A DNA stretch of 64,000 nucleotides from Aminobacter aganoensis (GCF_014206975.1 NZ_JACHOU010000017.1:1-64000); one strand, 5' to 3'. Counted from the stretch's first letter, positions 24,987 through 34,549 are shown. Notes: generated from the letters alone by a model not told the origin. Numbers and translations: made by a program.

Positions 24987-26090
24987 ATGGACATCGCAAC
25001 GACTGCCGGTCTGGCGCGCGGCCATTCCAGCGGCATCGCCAACCGCTACCGGCAGGCTGGCTACTGGCGGCTGGCGATCATCCTGGGTTCACTGCTGGCG
25101 CTTGTGGTCGTGGCAGGATCCGTCGCCATCGTCGGCATTGCCGAGACGGGTCTGACGGCGCTGCTGGCGATCGTGGTGGAAAAGGTTTCCTTCGGCTACA
25201 TCGTAGCCGACGTCGACCCGCAGCAGGCGCGAGTCCTCCTGCACCTTCGCTTGCCGCGCGTGGTGATGGCGATCGTGGCCGGCGGTTCTCTGGCTTTTGC
25301 CGGCGTGCTGATGCAGGCGATCACGCGTAACCCGCTGGTCAGCCCCTACACCATCGGCGTGTCCTCGGCCGCTGCCTTCGGCGCTTCGATCGCCATCATG
25401 TTCGGCGTCGGCTTCAGTGCCGCCGGGCTGTATTTCGTGCCGTTGACGGCGTTTCTCTTTGCGCTGGGCTGCGCCGTGCTGGTGTTTTCCATGGCCTGGC
25501 TGCGCGGGATGGGTGCGCAGACCATGGTGCTGACCGGCATCGCCCTGATGTATTTGTTCAGCGCGATGACGGCCGCCGTGCAGTTCGTCGCCACCCAGGA
25601 ACAATTGGCCCGTGTCGTGCATTGGACGTTCGGCAGCCTCAACGGCATCGGCTGGGATGCTGTTGCCGTCGCCGGAATGGCCTTGCTGGTGGCCCTTCCG
25701 CTCGCCCAGTCGAAGGCATGGCAGTTCAATGCGCTGACGAGCGCCGGCGACGATGTTTCACGTTCGCTCGGCATCAATGTCGCGTTGCTGCGCGGTCTCG
25801 CCGTCGTCCTGTCGGTGGTGGTGTCGGCTGTGGTGATCAGCTTCACCGGCGTGATCGGTTTCGTCGGGCTGATCGGGCCGCATGTCGCGCGCCTGATGAT
25901 CGGCAGCGACCATCGTTACCTCATTCCGTTCTCGGCGATCTGCGGCGCCATGCTGCTGCTGCTGGCCGACACTGTCGGGCGCATGGCGTTCAGCCCGACG
26001 GTCATCCCGGTGGGCATCGTCGTCGCCTTCGTCGGCGTGCCGCTGTTTCTGCACCTGATCCTGTCGCGCCGCTCGGAGTATTTTTCATGA
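24987..26090 (+). CDS. FecCD/BtuC-family ABC importer permease
   Basis: 367 residues with about ten membrane helices after a cytoplasmic N-terminus of about 30 residues. FecCD signatures are present: GGSLAFAGVLMQAITRNPL region near residues 92-112 and FVGLIGPHVARL near 291-302, which contacts the ATPase. Its stop overlaps the ATG of the ATPase gene (ATGA), a sign of coupling. Confidence 0.86.
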   Translation: MDIATTAGLARGHSSGIANRYRQAGYWRLAIILGSLLALVVVAGSVAIVGIAETGLTALLAIVVEKVSFGYIVADVDPQQARVLLHLRLPRVVMAIVAGGSLAFAGVLMQAITRNPLVSPYTIGVSSAAAFGASIAIMFGVGFSAAGLYFVPLTAFLFALGCAVLVFSMAWLRGMGAQTMVLTGIALMYLFSAMTAAVQFVATQEQLARVVHWTFGSLNGIGWDAVAVAGMALLVALPLAQSKAWQFNALTSAGDDVSRSLGINVALLRGLAVVLSVVVSAVVISFTGVIGFVGLIGPHVARLMIGSDHRYLIPFSAICGAMLLLLADTVGRMAFSPTVIPVGIVVAFVGVPLFLHLILSRRSEYFS

Positions 26091-26860
26091 GCGACTATCT
26101 TTCCGTCGACAAGGTCAGCTTCGGCTATGGCAGCCGCCCGGTGCTGCGCGAGGTGTCGGTCGCGTTGAGCAAGGGTCACATCCTTGGCCTCATCGGGCCG
26201 AACGGTGCCGGCAAGTCGACGCTGGTCAGGATCGTGCTTGGCCTGTCGTCGCCCTCATCCGGGCGGGTGTTGCTCGATGGCAAGGATATCCGCGACCTGA
26301 CCCCGAAGGCACGCGCGCGGCGGATCGCCTATGTGCCGCAATCCTCGCCGCTCAGCTTCCCGGCTACGGTGTTCGAGACCTGCCTGCTCGGCCGGACGCC
26401 GCATATGGGGGCAAGTCCCTCCGCGAATGACCTGGCTGTCGTCGAAGAATTGCTCTGCAGGCTCAGGCTCGAGGATTTTGCCTTTCGCCCGATGTCGGAA
26501 CTCAGCGGCGGCGAACGCCAGCGCGTGATGCTGGCGCGTGCGCTGGCGCAGGAAACCGACGTGCTGGTGCTCGACGAGCCGACGAGCGCGCTCGACATCG
26601 GCAACCAGCTGTTTACGCTTCGCGTGGTGTCGGAGATCGCGCGCGAGCGGGGCGTGACGGCGCTGGTGGCGATACACGACCTGTCGCTTGCCGCGCGCTT
26701 TTCCGACAGCCTGCTGCTGCTAGACAAGGGTGTGGTGGTCGGCCATGGTAACTGGCAAAGCACGCTCACCGAAACGACGGTGCGCGACGTTTATGGCGTC
26801 AATGTCGAGATCGGGCTGCTGCGCGATATTCCCGTCTTTGCCCCGCACGAGTTGACCTGA
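26087..26860 (+). CDS. BtuD/FecE-type ABC importer ATPase
   Basis: 257 residues with Walker A GPNGAGKST at 37-45, signature LSGGE at 139-143 and Walker B VLVLDEP at 159-165. It overlaps the permease gene by four bases and its TGA overlaps the next ATG by one base. It completes a BtuFCD-like importer whose output is probably corrinoid, by riboswitch control. Confidence 0.87.
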   Translation: MSDYLSVDKVSFGYGSRPVLREVSVALSKGHILGLIGPNGAGKSTLVRIVLGLSSPSSGRVLLDGKDIRDLTPKARARRIAYVPQSSPLSFPATVFETCLLGRTPHMGASPSANDLAVVEELLCRLRLEDFAFRPMSELSGGERQRVMLARALAQETDVLVLDEPTSALDIGNQLFTLRVVSEIARERGVTALVAIHDLSLAARFSDSLLLLDKGVVVGHGNWQSTLTETTVRDVYGVNVEIGLLRDIPVFAPHELT

Positions 26861-27852
26861 TGCGGCTGGACATTGCCGGCTTTGCCCGCGGCGGCCGCAC
26901 CGAAAGCCATGAACATGTCCTGGGCCTGTGCGAACAGGCCGAGCGTATGGGCTTCGACGGCATCTGGTTCAACGAGTTTCACTTTCAGGACCCGCCACAG
27001 GCATATCCGTCGACGATGATGCTGGCGTCCGCGATCCTTGCCCGGACGCAGCGATTGCGGGTCGGAACCTCGATCGTGGTGACGCCGCTCTACCATCCAT
27101 TCCTGCTGGCCGAAGAGGTGGCGCAACTGCACTGGCAGAGCGGCGGCCGGTTCGACCTGGGCATTGGCCGTGGCACGCACCCGGCGACGCTGGCGGCGTT
27201 GGGCATCCCCGCTGAAACCACCCGGGATCGCTTCGAACAGTCGTATCGGATTCTGCGCGATGCCTGGGTGACCGGGGCGAGGATCGGAGAGGGGCTGTGC
27301 TGGCCGGCGTCGGAGATTTCGGTCGGGCCGCTGCTGGCAGGGGAGAACGTGCCGGCCTATGTCGCCGGAACCTCTCGGGAAACGCTCGGCTTCGCTGCCC
27401 GCGAACGACTGCCCCTGCTGCTCAGCCTGGATCCCCCGGAAGGCGCGCAACTGGCCACTTATGTCGCGATCCTTGCGGAGCAGGGACATGACTGCCGATT
27501 GCAGGCGTCGTCGCTGTCGCGCTACGTCTGCATCGCACCGACGACGGCGCAAGCGATGGCCAAGCTCGACGACCTGATGCCGCGGCTGTTTCAACGCAGG
27601 CTGGCATCGGCCCGGGCCGCAGGACGGCCAATCGACCAGATCGTGCTTCAGGACCGACATACTGCGATGGCCCGGCAGGTGATCGCCGGCTCGCCCGAGG
27701 ACTGCGCCGCACAGCTGGCTTCGCTTGCTTCAAGCACCGGGATTGGCGCCGCCCGGCTGGTTTTCAACGGCAACGGCATCCTCGCCACGCCGACGGCACT
27801 CCGCGACATGGAGCTTTTCGCAGGCGAGGTGCTGCCCGCATTGCGAGGCTGA
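26860..27852 (+). CDS. LLM-class flavin-dependent monooxygenase in B12-riboswitch operon
   Basis: 330 residues with the bacterial luciferase-like barrel: GFDGIWFNEFHF at 28-39 and GGRFDLGIGRGTHP near 97-110, both family signatures. The start codon shares one base with the ATPase stop, so it belongs to the riboswitch operon. Family members use reduced FMN or F420 and oxygen to break C-S, C-N or C-C bonds. A function in corrinoid salvage, for example attack on a lower ligand or side chain, is an inference from position only. No flavin reductase gene adjoins. Confidence 0.8.
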   Translation: MRLDIAGFARGGRTESHEHVLGLCEQAERMGFDGIWFNEFHFQDPPQAYPSTMMLASAILARTQRLRVGTSIVVTPLYHPFLLAEEVAQLHWQSGGRFDLGIGRGTHPATLAALGIPAETTRDRFEQSYRILRDAWVTGARIGEGLCWPASEISVGPLLAGENVPAYVAGTSRETLGFAARERLPLLLSLDPPEGAQLATYVAILAEQGHDCRLQASSLSRYVCIAPTTAQAMAKLDDLMPRLFQRRLASARAAGRPIDQIVLQDRHTAMARQVIAGSPEDCAAQLASLASSTGIGAARLVFNGNGILATPTALRDMELFAGEVLPALRG

Positions 27853-27869
27853 GCAGAGGCCCTGGCGGT

Positions 27870-29114
27870 TCAGGCCGTTTCTTCCGCCGCATCGGCGCGG
27901 TCGGCCTTGCGGGCGACCGCCCAGCCGAGCAATGCCGCCGACAGCAGCACGGCCGCGGCGAGATAGAAGGCGAGGCCGGGGTAGGGCATCGGCGTGCCGT
28001 CGCGGACCGTCCAGGCATAGACCGCACCGAAGAACAGCGGCGAGGCGACGCCGGCGATGCTGGCCACGCTCATGCTGGCACCCTGCAACTGGCCCTGCTC
28101 GAACTCGGAGACGCGCTGGGTCATCAGCGACTGCGTCGTCGGCATGGCGAGGCCCCACAGCGCGTTGGGGATGATCGCCAGGGTGAACCAGAAGCCGCTG
28201 GGCGCCCAGCCCATGCAGGCGATGCCGAAGGCACCGGCAAACAGGCCGAACACCATCGTCGTGCGGTCGCCGAAACGCTTGACCACCGGGCCGACGATCA
28301 GGCCCTGGACGATCATGTCGAGCACGCCGACCATCGCCAGCAGGAGGCCGACCTCCCAGGCATGCCAGCCATAGCGGTAGGCAGCATAGAGCACGAACAC
28401 CGCCGAGAAGACGTGGTGGGCGAAATGCAGCAGGAAGGTCACGGCGGCCAGCCCGGTCAGTTCCGGATGCGAACGCAGCAGCATCATCGCGCCGAACGGA
28501 TTGGCGCGGCGCCAGGAGAAGGACATGCGCTTTTCGCGCGGCAACGATTCCGGCAGGACGAAGGCGCCGTAGAGGAAGGCAAGCCCGCTCATCGCGGCGG
28601 CGACCCAGAACGGCGCGCGCGGCGAGATTTCGCCGAGGAAACCGCCCATCAGCGGACCGGCGACGAAGCCGGCGCTGAAGGCGGCGCCGATCAGGCCGTA
28701 GGCGCGGGCGCGGCCCTCGGGCGGGGTGATGTCGGCCATGTAGGCGAAGACGGTGGTGAAGCTCGACGAGGTGACGCCGGCAATGATGCGGCCGAGCGCC
28801 AGCCACCACAGGTTGGGCGCCAGCGCCATCAGCACGTAGTCGGCGGCGAGGCCGACGGTCGACAGCAGGATGACCGGACGGCGGCCGTAGCGGTCGGAGA
28901 GCGAGCCGATGATCGGCGAGCAGACGAACTGCATGAAGGCCCAGAGTGCGATGAAGACGCCGTTGATCCAGCCGGCATCGGCGTTGGAGCCGGCGAACTC
29001 CTCGATCAGCGAGGGCAGCACCGGAATGATGATGCCCATCGCGACGATGTCGAGAACGGCGGTGACGAAGATGAAGGCGATCGCCGCCTGGCGACGCGAA
29101 CCGGTGATGGACAT
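27870..29114 (-). CDS. MFS transporter, TetA/DHA1-like drug:proton antiporter
   Basis: 414 residues with about twelve membrane helices. Motif A between helices 2 and 3 reads GSLSDRYGRRPV, typical of the DHA1 group, and the helix-5 motif region (GPLMGGFLGE) fits antiporters. The tail is charged. It is convergent with the flavin monooxygenase gene, 17 bases away, and divergent from the aldehyde dehydrogenase gene. The similarity to tetracycline pumps is of family level only; no resistance can be claimed. Confidence 0.83.
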   Translation of the reverse strand: MSITGSRRQAAIAFIFVTAVLDIVAMGIIIPVLPSLIEEFAGSNADAGWINGVFIALWAFMQFVCSPIIGSLSDRYGRRPVILLSTVGLAADYVLMALAPNLWWLALGRIIAGVTSSSFTTVFAYMADITPPEGRARAYGLIGAAFSAGFVAGPLMGGFLGEISPRAPFWVAAAMSGLAFLYGAFVLPESLPREKRMSFSWRRANPFGAMMLLRSHPELTGLAAVTFLLHFAHHVFSAVFVLYAAYRYGWHAWEVGLLLAMVGVLDMIVQGLIVGPVVKRFGDRTTMVFGLFAGAFGIACMGWAPSGFWFTLAIIPNALWGLAMPTTQSLMTQRVSEFEQGQLQGASMSVASIAGVASPLFFGAVYAWTVRDGTPMPYPGLAFYLAAAVLLSAALLGWAVARKADRADAAEETA

Positions 29115-29332
29115 GATGGTGGCCTCGATGGACGAGCCTTATAAAACAACGCGGCGCGCGATCCACCCATGTCCGGGCATATTATCAAAACCTACTGACA
29201 TTGTGGCACGCGCGGTCAAGCAGTGACCCAAGCCTTCCCGCATGGGGGCAGCCAGCCTACAAATGCGGTCGGAATCAGGACATGGACGTGCCGCGCGCCG
29301 TTCTAGAAAGTCCGCCAAAACAGGAGCCTGCC

Positions 29333-30781
29333 ATGCTGCGCAAGACGGATTTCTTCATCGACGGAAAATGGGTCGCGCCAACGGTCGCGAAAGAACTCGA
29401 GGTCATCAACCCGGCTGACGAACAGCCCTTCGCGGTGATTTCGCTGGGATCGTCCGCCGACGTCGACAAGGCGGTTGCCGCGGCGCAGCGCGCCTTCCCG
29501 GCATGGAGCGCGACCAGCCGCGAAGAGCGGATCGCGCTGCTCGAAAAGCTGCTTGCCGCCTACAAGAGGCGCGTGCGCGACATGGCCCAGGCGATTTCCC
29601 GGGAGATGGGAGCGCCGATCAAGCTGGCGCTGGAATCGCAGGCAGCCAGCGGTTCGGGTCACATCAGGAGCTTCATCGAGGTGCTGAAGGGCTTCGAATT
29701 CGAGGAGCCGCTGAACGAGAAAAACCCGCAGGAGCGCATCGTGCGCGAGCCGATCGGCGTGTGCGGGCTGATCACGCCGTGGAACTGGCCGATGAACCAG
29801 GTGGCGCTGAAGGTGGTGCCAGCGCTGGCCGCCGGCTGCACGGTGGTGCTGAAGCCGTCGGAGATCGCGCCGATGTCGTCGATCGTCTTTGTCGAGATGA
29901 TGGAGGAAGCGGGTTTCCCGGCCGGTGTGTTCAACATGGTCAACGGCGACGGCCCGACCGTCGGCGAGGCGATGTCGCGCCATCCTGGCATCGACATGAT
30001 GTCGTTCACCGGTTCGACGCGGGCCGGCGTGGCGGTGACCAAGGCTGCGTCCGAGACGGTCAAGCGCGTGGCGCTGGAACTCGGCGGCAAGTCGCCCAAT
30101 ATCGTCTTCGACGACGCCGACCTGACCGACGCGGTGACTCGCGGCCTGGCGCATTGCTTCGAGAATACCGGCCAGTCTTGCAACGCGCCGACGCGCATGC
30201 TGGTGCAGCGTCCGGTCTATGACAAGGCGGTCGACATCGCGGCGAAATATGCGGCGACCGTCAAGATCGGCAACCCGGCCGAGGATGGTGACCATATCGG
30301 CCCGTTGTCGTCCGACGTGCAGTTCGACAAGGTGCAGGGCATGATCGACGCCGGCATCAAGGAGGGCGCGCGCGTCGTTGCAGGCGGGCCCGGACGTCCC
30401 GAAGGCTTCAACCGCGGCTACTACGTGCGGCCGACGGTGTTTGCCGATGCCAACAACGACATGCGCATCGCCCGCGAGGAGATCTTCGGGCCGGTGGTGG
30501 CGATGATCCCGTTCGACACGGAAGAAGAAGCGATCGCGATTGCCAACGACACGCCCTACGGCCTGTCGGCCTATGTCCAGACCGGCGACAAGGCCCGCGC
30601 CCAGCGCGTGGCGCGCAAGCTCCGCGCCGGCATGGTGCAGATCAACGGCACCAGCCGTCCCTATGGCAGCCCGTTCGGCGGCTACAAGCAGTCGGGCCTC
30701 GGCCGCGAAGGCGGCAAATGGGGGATCGAGGATTTCCTCGAGGTCAAGGCGATCAGCGGGTTCGAGGAAGGGTTGGGCTGA
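29333..30781 (+). CDS. aldehyde dehydrogenase family protein
   Basis: 482 residues, usual length. NAD-binding WNWP is near residue 147, the general-base glutamate is E249 (LELGGKSPN) and the nucleophile is C283 (GQSCNAPTR). The Asn-Ala-Pro-Thr after the cysteine is typical of the aldehyde dehydrogenases that act on short-chain or hydroxy aldehydes. ATG 29333 has AGGAG at good spacing; the frame remains open to 29201. It stands alone, divergent from the MFS gene, and ends just before a palindromic repeat. Confidence 0.88.
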   Translation: MLRKTDFFIDGKWVAPTVAKELEVINPADEQPFAVISLGSSADVDKAVAAAQRAFPAWSATSREERIALLEKLLAAYKRRVRDMAQAISREMGAPIKLALESQAASGSGHIRSFIEVLKGFEFEEPLNEKNPQERIVREPIGVCGLITPWNWPMNQVALKVVPALAAGCTVVLKPSEIAPMSSIVFVEMMEEAGFPAGVFNMVNGDGPTVGEAMSRHPGIDMMSFTGSTRAGVAVTKAASETVKRVALELGGKSPNIVFDDADLTDAVTRGLAHCFENTGQSCNAPTRMLVQRPVYDKAVDIAAKYAATVKIGNPAEDGDHIGPLSSDVQFDKVQGMIDAGIKEGARVVAGGPGRPEGFNRGYYVRPTVFADANNDMRIAREEIFGPVVAMIPFDTEEEAIAIANDTPYGLSAYVQTGDKARAQRVARKLRAGMVQINGTSRPYGSPFGGYKQSGLGREGGKWGIEDFLEVKAISGFEEGLG

Positions 30782-30807
30782 GCGTCGGCGGCAACCGCTG
30801 GCAATAG

Positions 30808-30984
30808 TCCCCCTTTCCGTCACGGCTTCGCCTTGCCACCTCTCCCCCGCTTTGCGGGGGCGAGGAACCCAAGTCCTGCGAGGTTGCATCTAACAGTCGC
30901 AAGGCGGAGCCTGCCCGATTGGCGTTTCCTCGCCCCCACGGAGTGGGGGAGAGGTGGCACGGCGAAGCCGTGACGGAGAGGGGG
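30808..30984. repeat. GC-rich palindromic intergenic repeat, copy 1
   Basis: Two arms of about 60 bases (30808-30867 and 30925-30984) are near-perfect inverted copies. They share CGTCACGGCTTCGCC, CACCTCTCCCCC and a CGAGGAA end. The spacer is 57 bases. Each arm also contains its own small hairpin (CCCCCGC...GCGGGGG). It lies between convergent genes and could end transcription from both sides. Confidence 0.75.
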
Positions 30985-31006
30985 AAGCGCTGAGCGAACT
31001 AACGCC

Positions 31007-31732
31007 CTATCCACCATTCCGTCTCAGATAATCCTGGGCGATTTCCCGCATCCTGGCGCCGTCGATGCTGTCTGCGTGACCGCCATGGGCGACGCGTACC
31101 GGCAGGTCGATCAGCCGGCGCATGGTGGCGCGATAGGCGGTGCGGTCGCAATCGGGCATGTCGTCGACCAAATGCCCGCCATGGATGGCGTCGCCCGAAA
31201 ACAGGGTGCCGTCAAGTTCGTCGAACAGCCCGATCGACCCCGGCGAGTGGCCGGGCAGATGCAACACCGTGAAGCGGCGGTCGCCGAGGTCGATTACCTC
31301 GCCCTCGTCGAGCAGGCGGTGCAGCGGGGCGGGCCGGATGGCGTAGCCGGCAGAACTCCAGCCGGGATAGGGCAGTTCCGATACATCGCCCGGAAAATTG
31401 CGGAACATGTGGGCGTAGGTGGCTTCGTCGGGCATGGTCTCGAAGAACGGCGCCTCGATGCGCGGGCCGGCGCGCCACGAAAACTCGTGCAGCGAGCCGA
31501 CATGGTCGAGATGGACGTGGGTCGCCACCGCCAGCAGCGGCTTGCCCGGCGTCGTGTCAAGCTCCGGAGCCAGCGGGCAGATGCCCAAGCCGGTGTCGAC
31601 CAGCATGTCGAGATCGCGGCCATGCACAAGCCAGATGTTGGCGCGGCAGTAGTCGGTGACGAACGGTTCCGTCAGCATCGTGGTGGTTGCGTCGACGATG
31701 CTTTTCGAGAACCATCCTGGGCGTCGGTTCAA
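31007..31732 (-). CDS. metallo-beta-lactamase-fold hydrolase
   Basis: 241 residues. The metal-binding HVHLDH motif lies near residues 73-78, with further ligands in GHSPGS and the C-terminal HGGH. These are the features of glyoxalase II-like hydrolases of the wider fold. A TTG at 31732 overlaps the stop of the phosphofructokinase gene (TTGA), suggesting coupling; the first ATG is at 31678 and has no clear ribosome site, so the start is uncertain. Substrate unknown. Confidence 0.75.
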   Translation of the reverse strand: MNRRPGWFSKSIVDATTTMLTEPFVTDYCRANIWLVHGRDLDMLVDTGLGICPLAPELDTTPGKPLLAVATHVHLDHVGSLHEFSWRAGPRIEAPFFETMPDEATYAHMFRNFPGDVSELPYPGWSSAGYAIRPAPLHRLLDEGEVIDLGDRRFTVLHLPGHSPGSIGLFDELDGTLFSGDAIHGGHLVDDMPDCDRTAYRATMRRLIDLPVRVAHGGHADSIDGARMREIAQDYLRRNGG

Positions 31733-32895
31733 ACGAATGGCCTGCCGATCTTGAACCGGCCGGGCACTAGCCGGCGCAGATACTCCAGTCCCTTTTCGGA
31801 GAGGTGGTTGGCGTCGGGCAGCATGAAGTCGTCGGGCATGTGGCGGGTCTTGCCGGCGACGTTGGCGAGCGGCACGAGCTTGAGCACGGTCTTGCCGCCT
31901 TCGTATTTCAGGGCGACGGAGCCGCCGCCCTTGTCGGCCGCGTCGATGGCGAAGACGCCGGCGTCGAACGCTTCCTGGGCGTCGACGGCGTTAACCGCGC
32001 CGATGTAGCCGCGCGGCATGTAGCCGAGCGCATCGACGCGGGCGCGTTTGCCCGGCAGCCCTTCGGCGAGGGCATTTTCGAAGGCACGGCTCAAATCGCT
32101 GCCCGAAAGCTTGATGTTGCCATGGGCGTCGCGCTCCAGCTTGTCGGCGGGCACGATGCTTTCGACCAGCGCCTTGCCGTCGGCGGTGGTGACGCCTTCG
32201 GAAACGGCGACGACGCAGCGGCGGTGGCGGGCCAGCGTCGCCTTGACCTCGTCGATGAAGCGCGGCACCGAGAAGGCGCGTTCGGGCACGTAGATCAGGT
32301 GCGGGCCGTCGGTGTCCTCGTCGCGCCAGGCGGCTGCGGCGGCGGTGAGGAAGCCGGCATGGCGGCCCATGACGATGCCGACATAGATGCCGGGCAAGGC
32401 GCGGAAATCGAGATCGACGCTGAGGAAGGCGCCGGCCACGAATTCGGCCGCCGAGATGAAGCCCGGCGTGTGGTCGTTTTCCTCGAGGTCGTTGTCGATG
32501 GTCTTGGGCGCATGGACGAAGGCGATGCTGCCCTGGGCCGCCTCGGTCAGGATCTGTTGGGTGCCGGCGGTGTCGTTGCCGCCGATATAGATGAAGGCGC
32601 GAGCGTCGGCTTTCTTCAGCCCTTCGAGGATGACGTCACAATAGGCGGCGTCGGGCTTGTCGCGCGTGCTGCCAAGCGCGGCGCCGGGGGTGGCGGCGAT
32701 GCGCAGCAACTGTTCTTCGGGAATGTCGCTCAGGTCGACATAGTCGCCGTCGCGGATGCCGCGCACGCCGTGGCGCGAACCCAGCACGCGCGCCTTGGGA
32801 TGGCGTCGGCGGATTTCGAGCACGGCGCCGGCCATCGTCTGGTTGATCACGGCGGTTGGTCCACCGCCTTGCGCGATCACGAATGTCGAAGGCAT
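31729..32895 (-). CDS. pfp: 6-phosphofructokinase, pyrophosphate-type clade
   Basis: 388 residues. The kinase core is visible: GGGPTAVIN at 10-18, GGNDT at 105-109, PKTIDND at 130-136 and MGRHAG at 176-181. The lysine in PKTIDND and the aspartate of GGNDT are hallmarks of PPi-dependent enzymes, since ATP enzymes have Gly in both places. The aspartate normally before it is Asn here. GGGAGGA precedes ATG 32895. It is followed by the metallo-hydrolase gene with a four-base overlap. Rhizobia usually lack an ATP-type phosphofructokinase, so this may be the only one or serve a side route. Confidence 0.82.
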   Translation of the reverse strand: MPSTFVIAQGGGPTAVINQTMAGAVLEIRRRHPKARVLGSRHGVRGIRDGDYVDLSDIPEEQLLRIAATPGAALGSTRDKPDAAYCDVILEGLKKADARAFIYIGGNDTAGTQQILTEAAQGSIAFVHAPKTIDNDLEENDHTPGFISAAEFVAGAFLSVDLDFRALPGIYVGIVMGRHAGFLTAAAAAWRDEDTDGPHLIYVPERAFSVPRFIDEVKATLARHRRCVVAVSEGVTTADGKALVESIVPADKLERDAHGNIKLSGSDLSRAFENALAEGLPGKRARVDALGYMPRGYIGAVNAVDAQEAFDAGVFAIDAADKGGGSVALKYEGGKTVLKLVPLANVAGKTRHMPDDFMLPDANHLSEKGLEYLRRLVPGRFKIGRPFV

Positions 32896-32991
32896 GGACG
32901 CCGTCCTCCCAGGTGCTGATTTCCGGCACATTCGCCCTTCTGGCGGCCGGACGCAATGGGAGATTCAGTCGCTTCGCGGGCTATCCGCCGC

Positions 32992-33813
32992 CTAGCTGAC
33001 GACGATCGGCGTCTTGCCGTTGACGCGGCTGAAGAGGTCGATGACGTCCTGGTTGATCATGCGGACGCAGCCCGACGACATGGCCTGGCCGATGGTCCAC
33101 CATTCGGGCGAGCCGTGGACGCGGTAGCCGGTGTCCTGGCCGTCCTTGAAGATGTAGAGCGCGCGGGCGCCAAGCGGATTGTCGAGGCCGCCGGGTTGGC
33201 CGCCGCGCCATTTCTCCAGCTCCGGCTTACGGGCGATCATCTCCGCCGGAGGGGTCCAGCGCGGCCATTTCTTGCCGTACTGGATGTTGGCGCGACCGTT
33301 CCAGAGGAAGCCGTCGCGGCCGATGCCGACGCCGTAGCGGATGGCGTCGCCACCGGGCTGGACGAGATAGAGATGGCGCTCCTGCAGGCGGACGACGATG
33401 GTGCCGGGCGCTTCGCCCGTCGGGTCGACGACGATCTGGCGGCGGAATTTCGGATCGACCTTGGCGAACGGGATCTCCGGCAGCTGGTAGCCTTCGTCGG
33501 TGAGGGAGGCATACATCAGCTCGGGACGGGTGACCTGCTTGTCGACGCTGATGCTCGGCCGGATCGAACCGGTGGTGTAGTCGTCGATCTGGATCGAGGC
33601 GAGATCCATCTCCATGCTGCGGCTGCAACCGGCAAGCAGGCCGGCGGCGCCGAGGCCGAGCAGCACCTTGCGGCGCGAGGCGTTGATGGGTTCGGGGCGG
33701 TCGTTCGGGCCGGAGACCGGCGAAGCAGGCGATTTCGACACGGCACAATTCCACTCGTTGAACAGGGGCGGGACGCCTGGCGAGGTCCGGCCAATAGATC
33801 GCATTTTCACCAT
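32992..33813 (-). CDS. L,D-transpeptidase (YkuD family), probable lipoprotein
   Basis: 273 residues from ATG 33813. A twin-arginine-like SRRKVLLGLG stretch runs into an LLAGC lipobox near residue 60-62, so the mature protein is probably a lipoprotein. The YkuD catalytic motif is clear: H233 (VHGSPEW) and C249 in SSGCVRM. The enzyme cross-links peptidoglycan by 3-3 bonds or attaches proteins to it. A GTG at 33741 would give a start nearer the signal and has GTGGA upstream, so the true start may be there. Confidence 0.85.
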   Translation of the reverse strand: MVKMRSIGRTSPGVPPLFNEWNCAVSKSPASPVSGPNDRPEPINASRRKVLLGLGAAGLLAGCSRSMEMDLASIQIDDYTTGSIRPSISVDKQVTRPELMYASLTDEGYQLPEIPFAKVDPKFRRQIVVDPTGEAPGTIVVRLQERHLYLVQPGGDAIRYGVGIGRDGFLWNGRANIQYGKKWPRWTPPAEMIARKPELEKWRGGQPGGLDNPLGARALYIFKDGQDTGYRVHGSPEWWTIGQAMSSGCVRMINQDVIDLFSRVNGKTPIVVS

Positions 33814-33913
33814 TCATGGTTGAGAAAAGGTGAATATGAGGAGCTGTCCGTTAAGGGCTTTACAACGGCGCGGAGCCGGAGCTTGATCCCGCATCCAATG
33901 AGGGAGAATTGCC

Positions 33914-34537
33914 ATGTCGTTTGAAAGCTGGGCCGCCTTCGCCGCCGCGTCCGCTGTGCTTCTCGTCATCCCGGGCCCCACGATCCTGCTCGTGGTGTCC
34001 TACGCGCTCGGTCAGGGCTGGCGCACCGCGCTGCCTATGGCCGTCGGAGTGGCGCTGGGCGACTTCACGGCGATGACGCTGTCGATGCTCGGCATCGGCG
34101 CGCTGCTCGCCGCGTCGGCTACCGTCTTCACCATCGTGAAGTGGATCGGCGCAGCCTATCTGATCTATCTCGGCATCAAGCTGTTCCGCGCTGGCGGGTC
34201 GCTGGACGCCAAGCCGCGCACGGATGCCGCGTCGGCCGTCAAGATGATGGCGCATGCCTGGATCGTGACGGCGCTGAACCCCAAGAGCATCACCTTCTTC
34301 GTCGCCTTCCTGCCGCAGTTCCTCGACCGCAGCGGCGATTTCTGGACGCAGATGCTGGTCTTCGAGCTGACCTTCCTGACGCTCGCCTTCGCCAATGCCT
34401 TCGGCTACGCGCTGGTGGCGGCGCGGGCTCGCAGTGTCGTGTCCAATCCGCGCGCGATCCGCATCTTCAACCGCACCGGCGGCACGCTGCTGGTCGGCGC
34501 CGGAATCGCGGCGGCTGCGACACGCTCGGGGCACTGA
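33914..34537 (+). CDS. LysE/RhtB-family amino-acid exporter
   Basis: 207 residues with about six membrane helices and the family N-terminus IPGPTILLVVSYAL (about 19-32) and a GVALGDF turn near 48-54. GAGGGAG lies ahead of the ATG. It precedes a TPR-protein gene by twelve bases and is divergent from the transpeptidase gene. The exported compound (amino acid or homoserine lactone-like) is not determined. Confidence 0.86.
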   Translation: MSFESWAAFAAASAVLLVIPGPTILLVVSYALGQGWRTALPMAVGVALGDFTAMTLSMLGIGALLAASATVFTIVKWIGAAYLIYLGIKLFRAGGSLDAKPRTDAASAVKMMAHAWIVTALNPKSITFFVAFLPQFLDRSGDFWTQMLVFELTFLTLAFANAFGYALVAARARSVVSNPRAIRIFNRTGGTLLVGAGIAAAATRSGH

Positions 34538-34549
34538 GGATTTTTGGCC

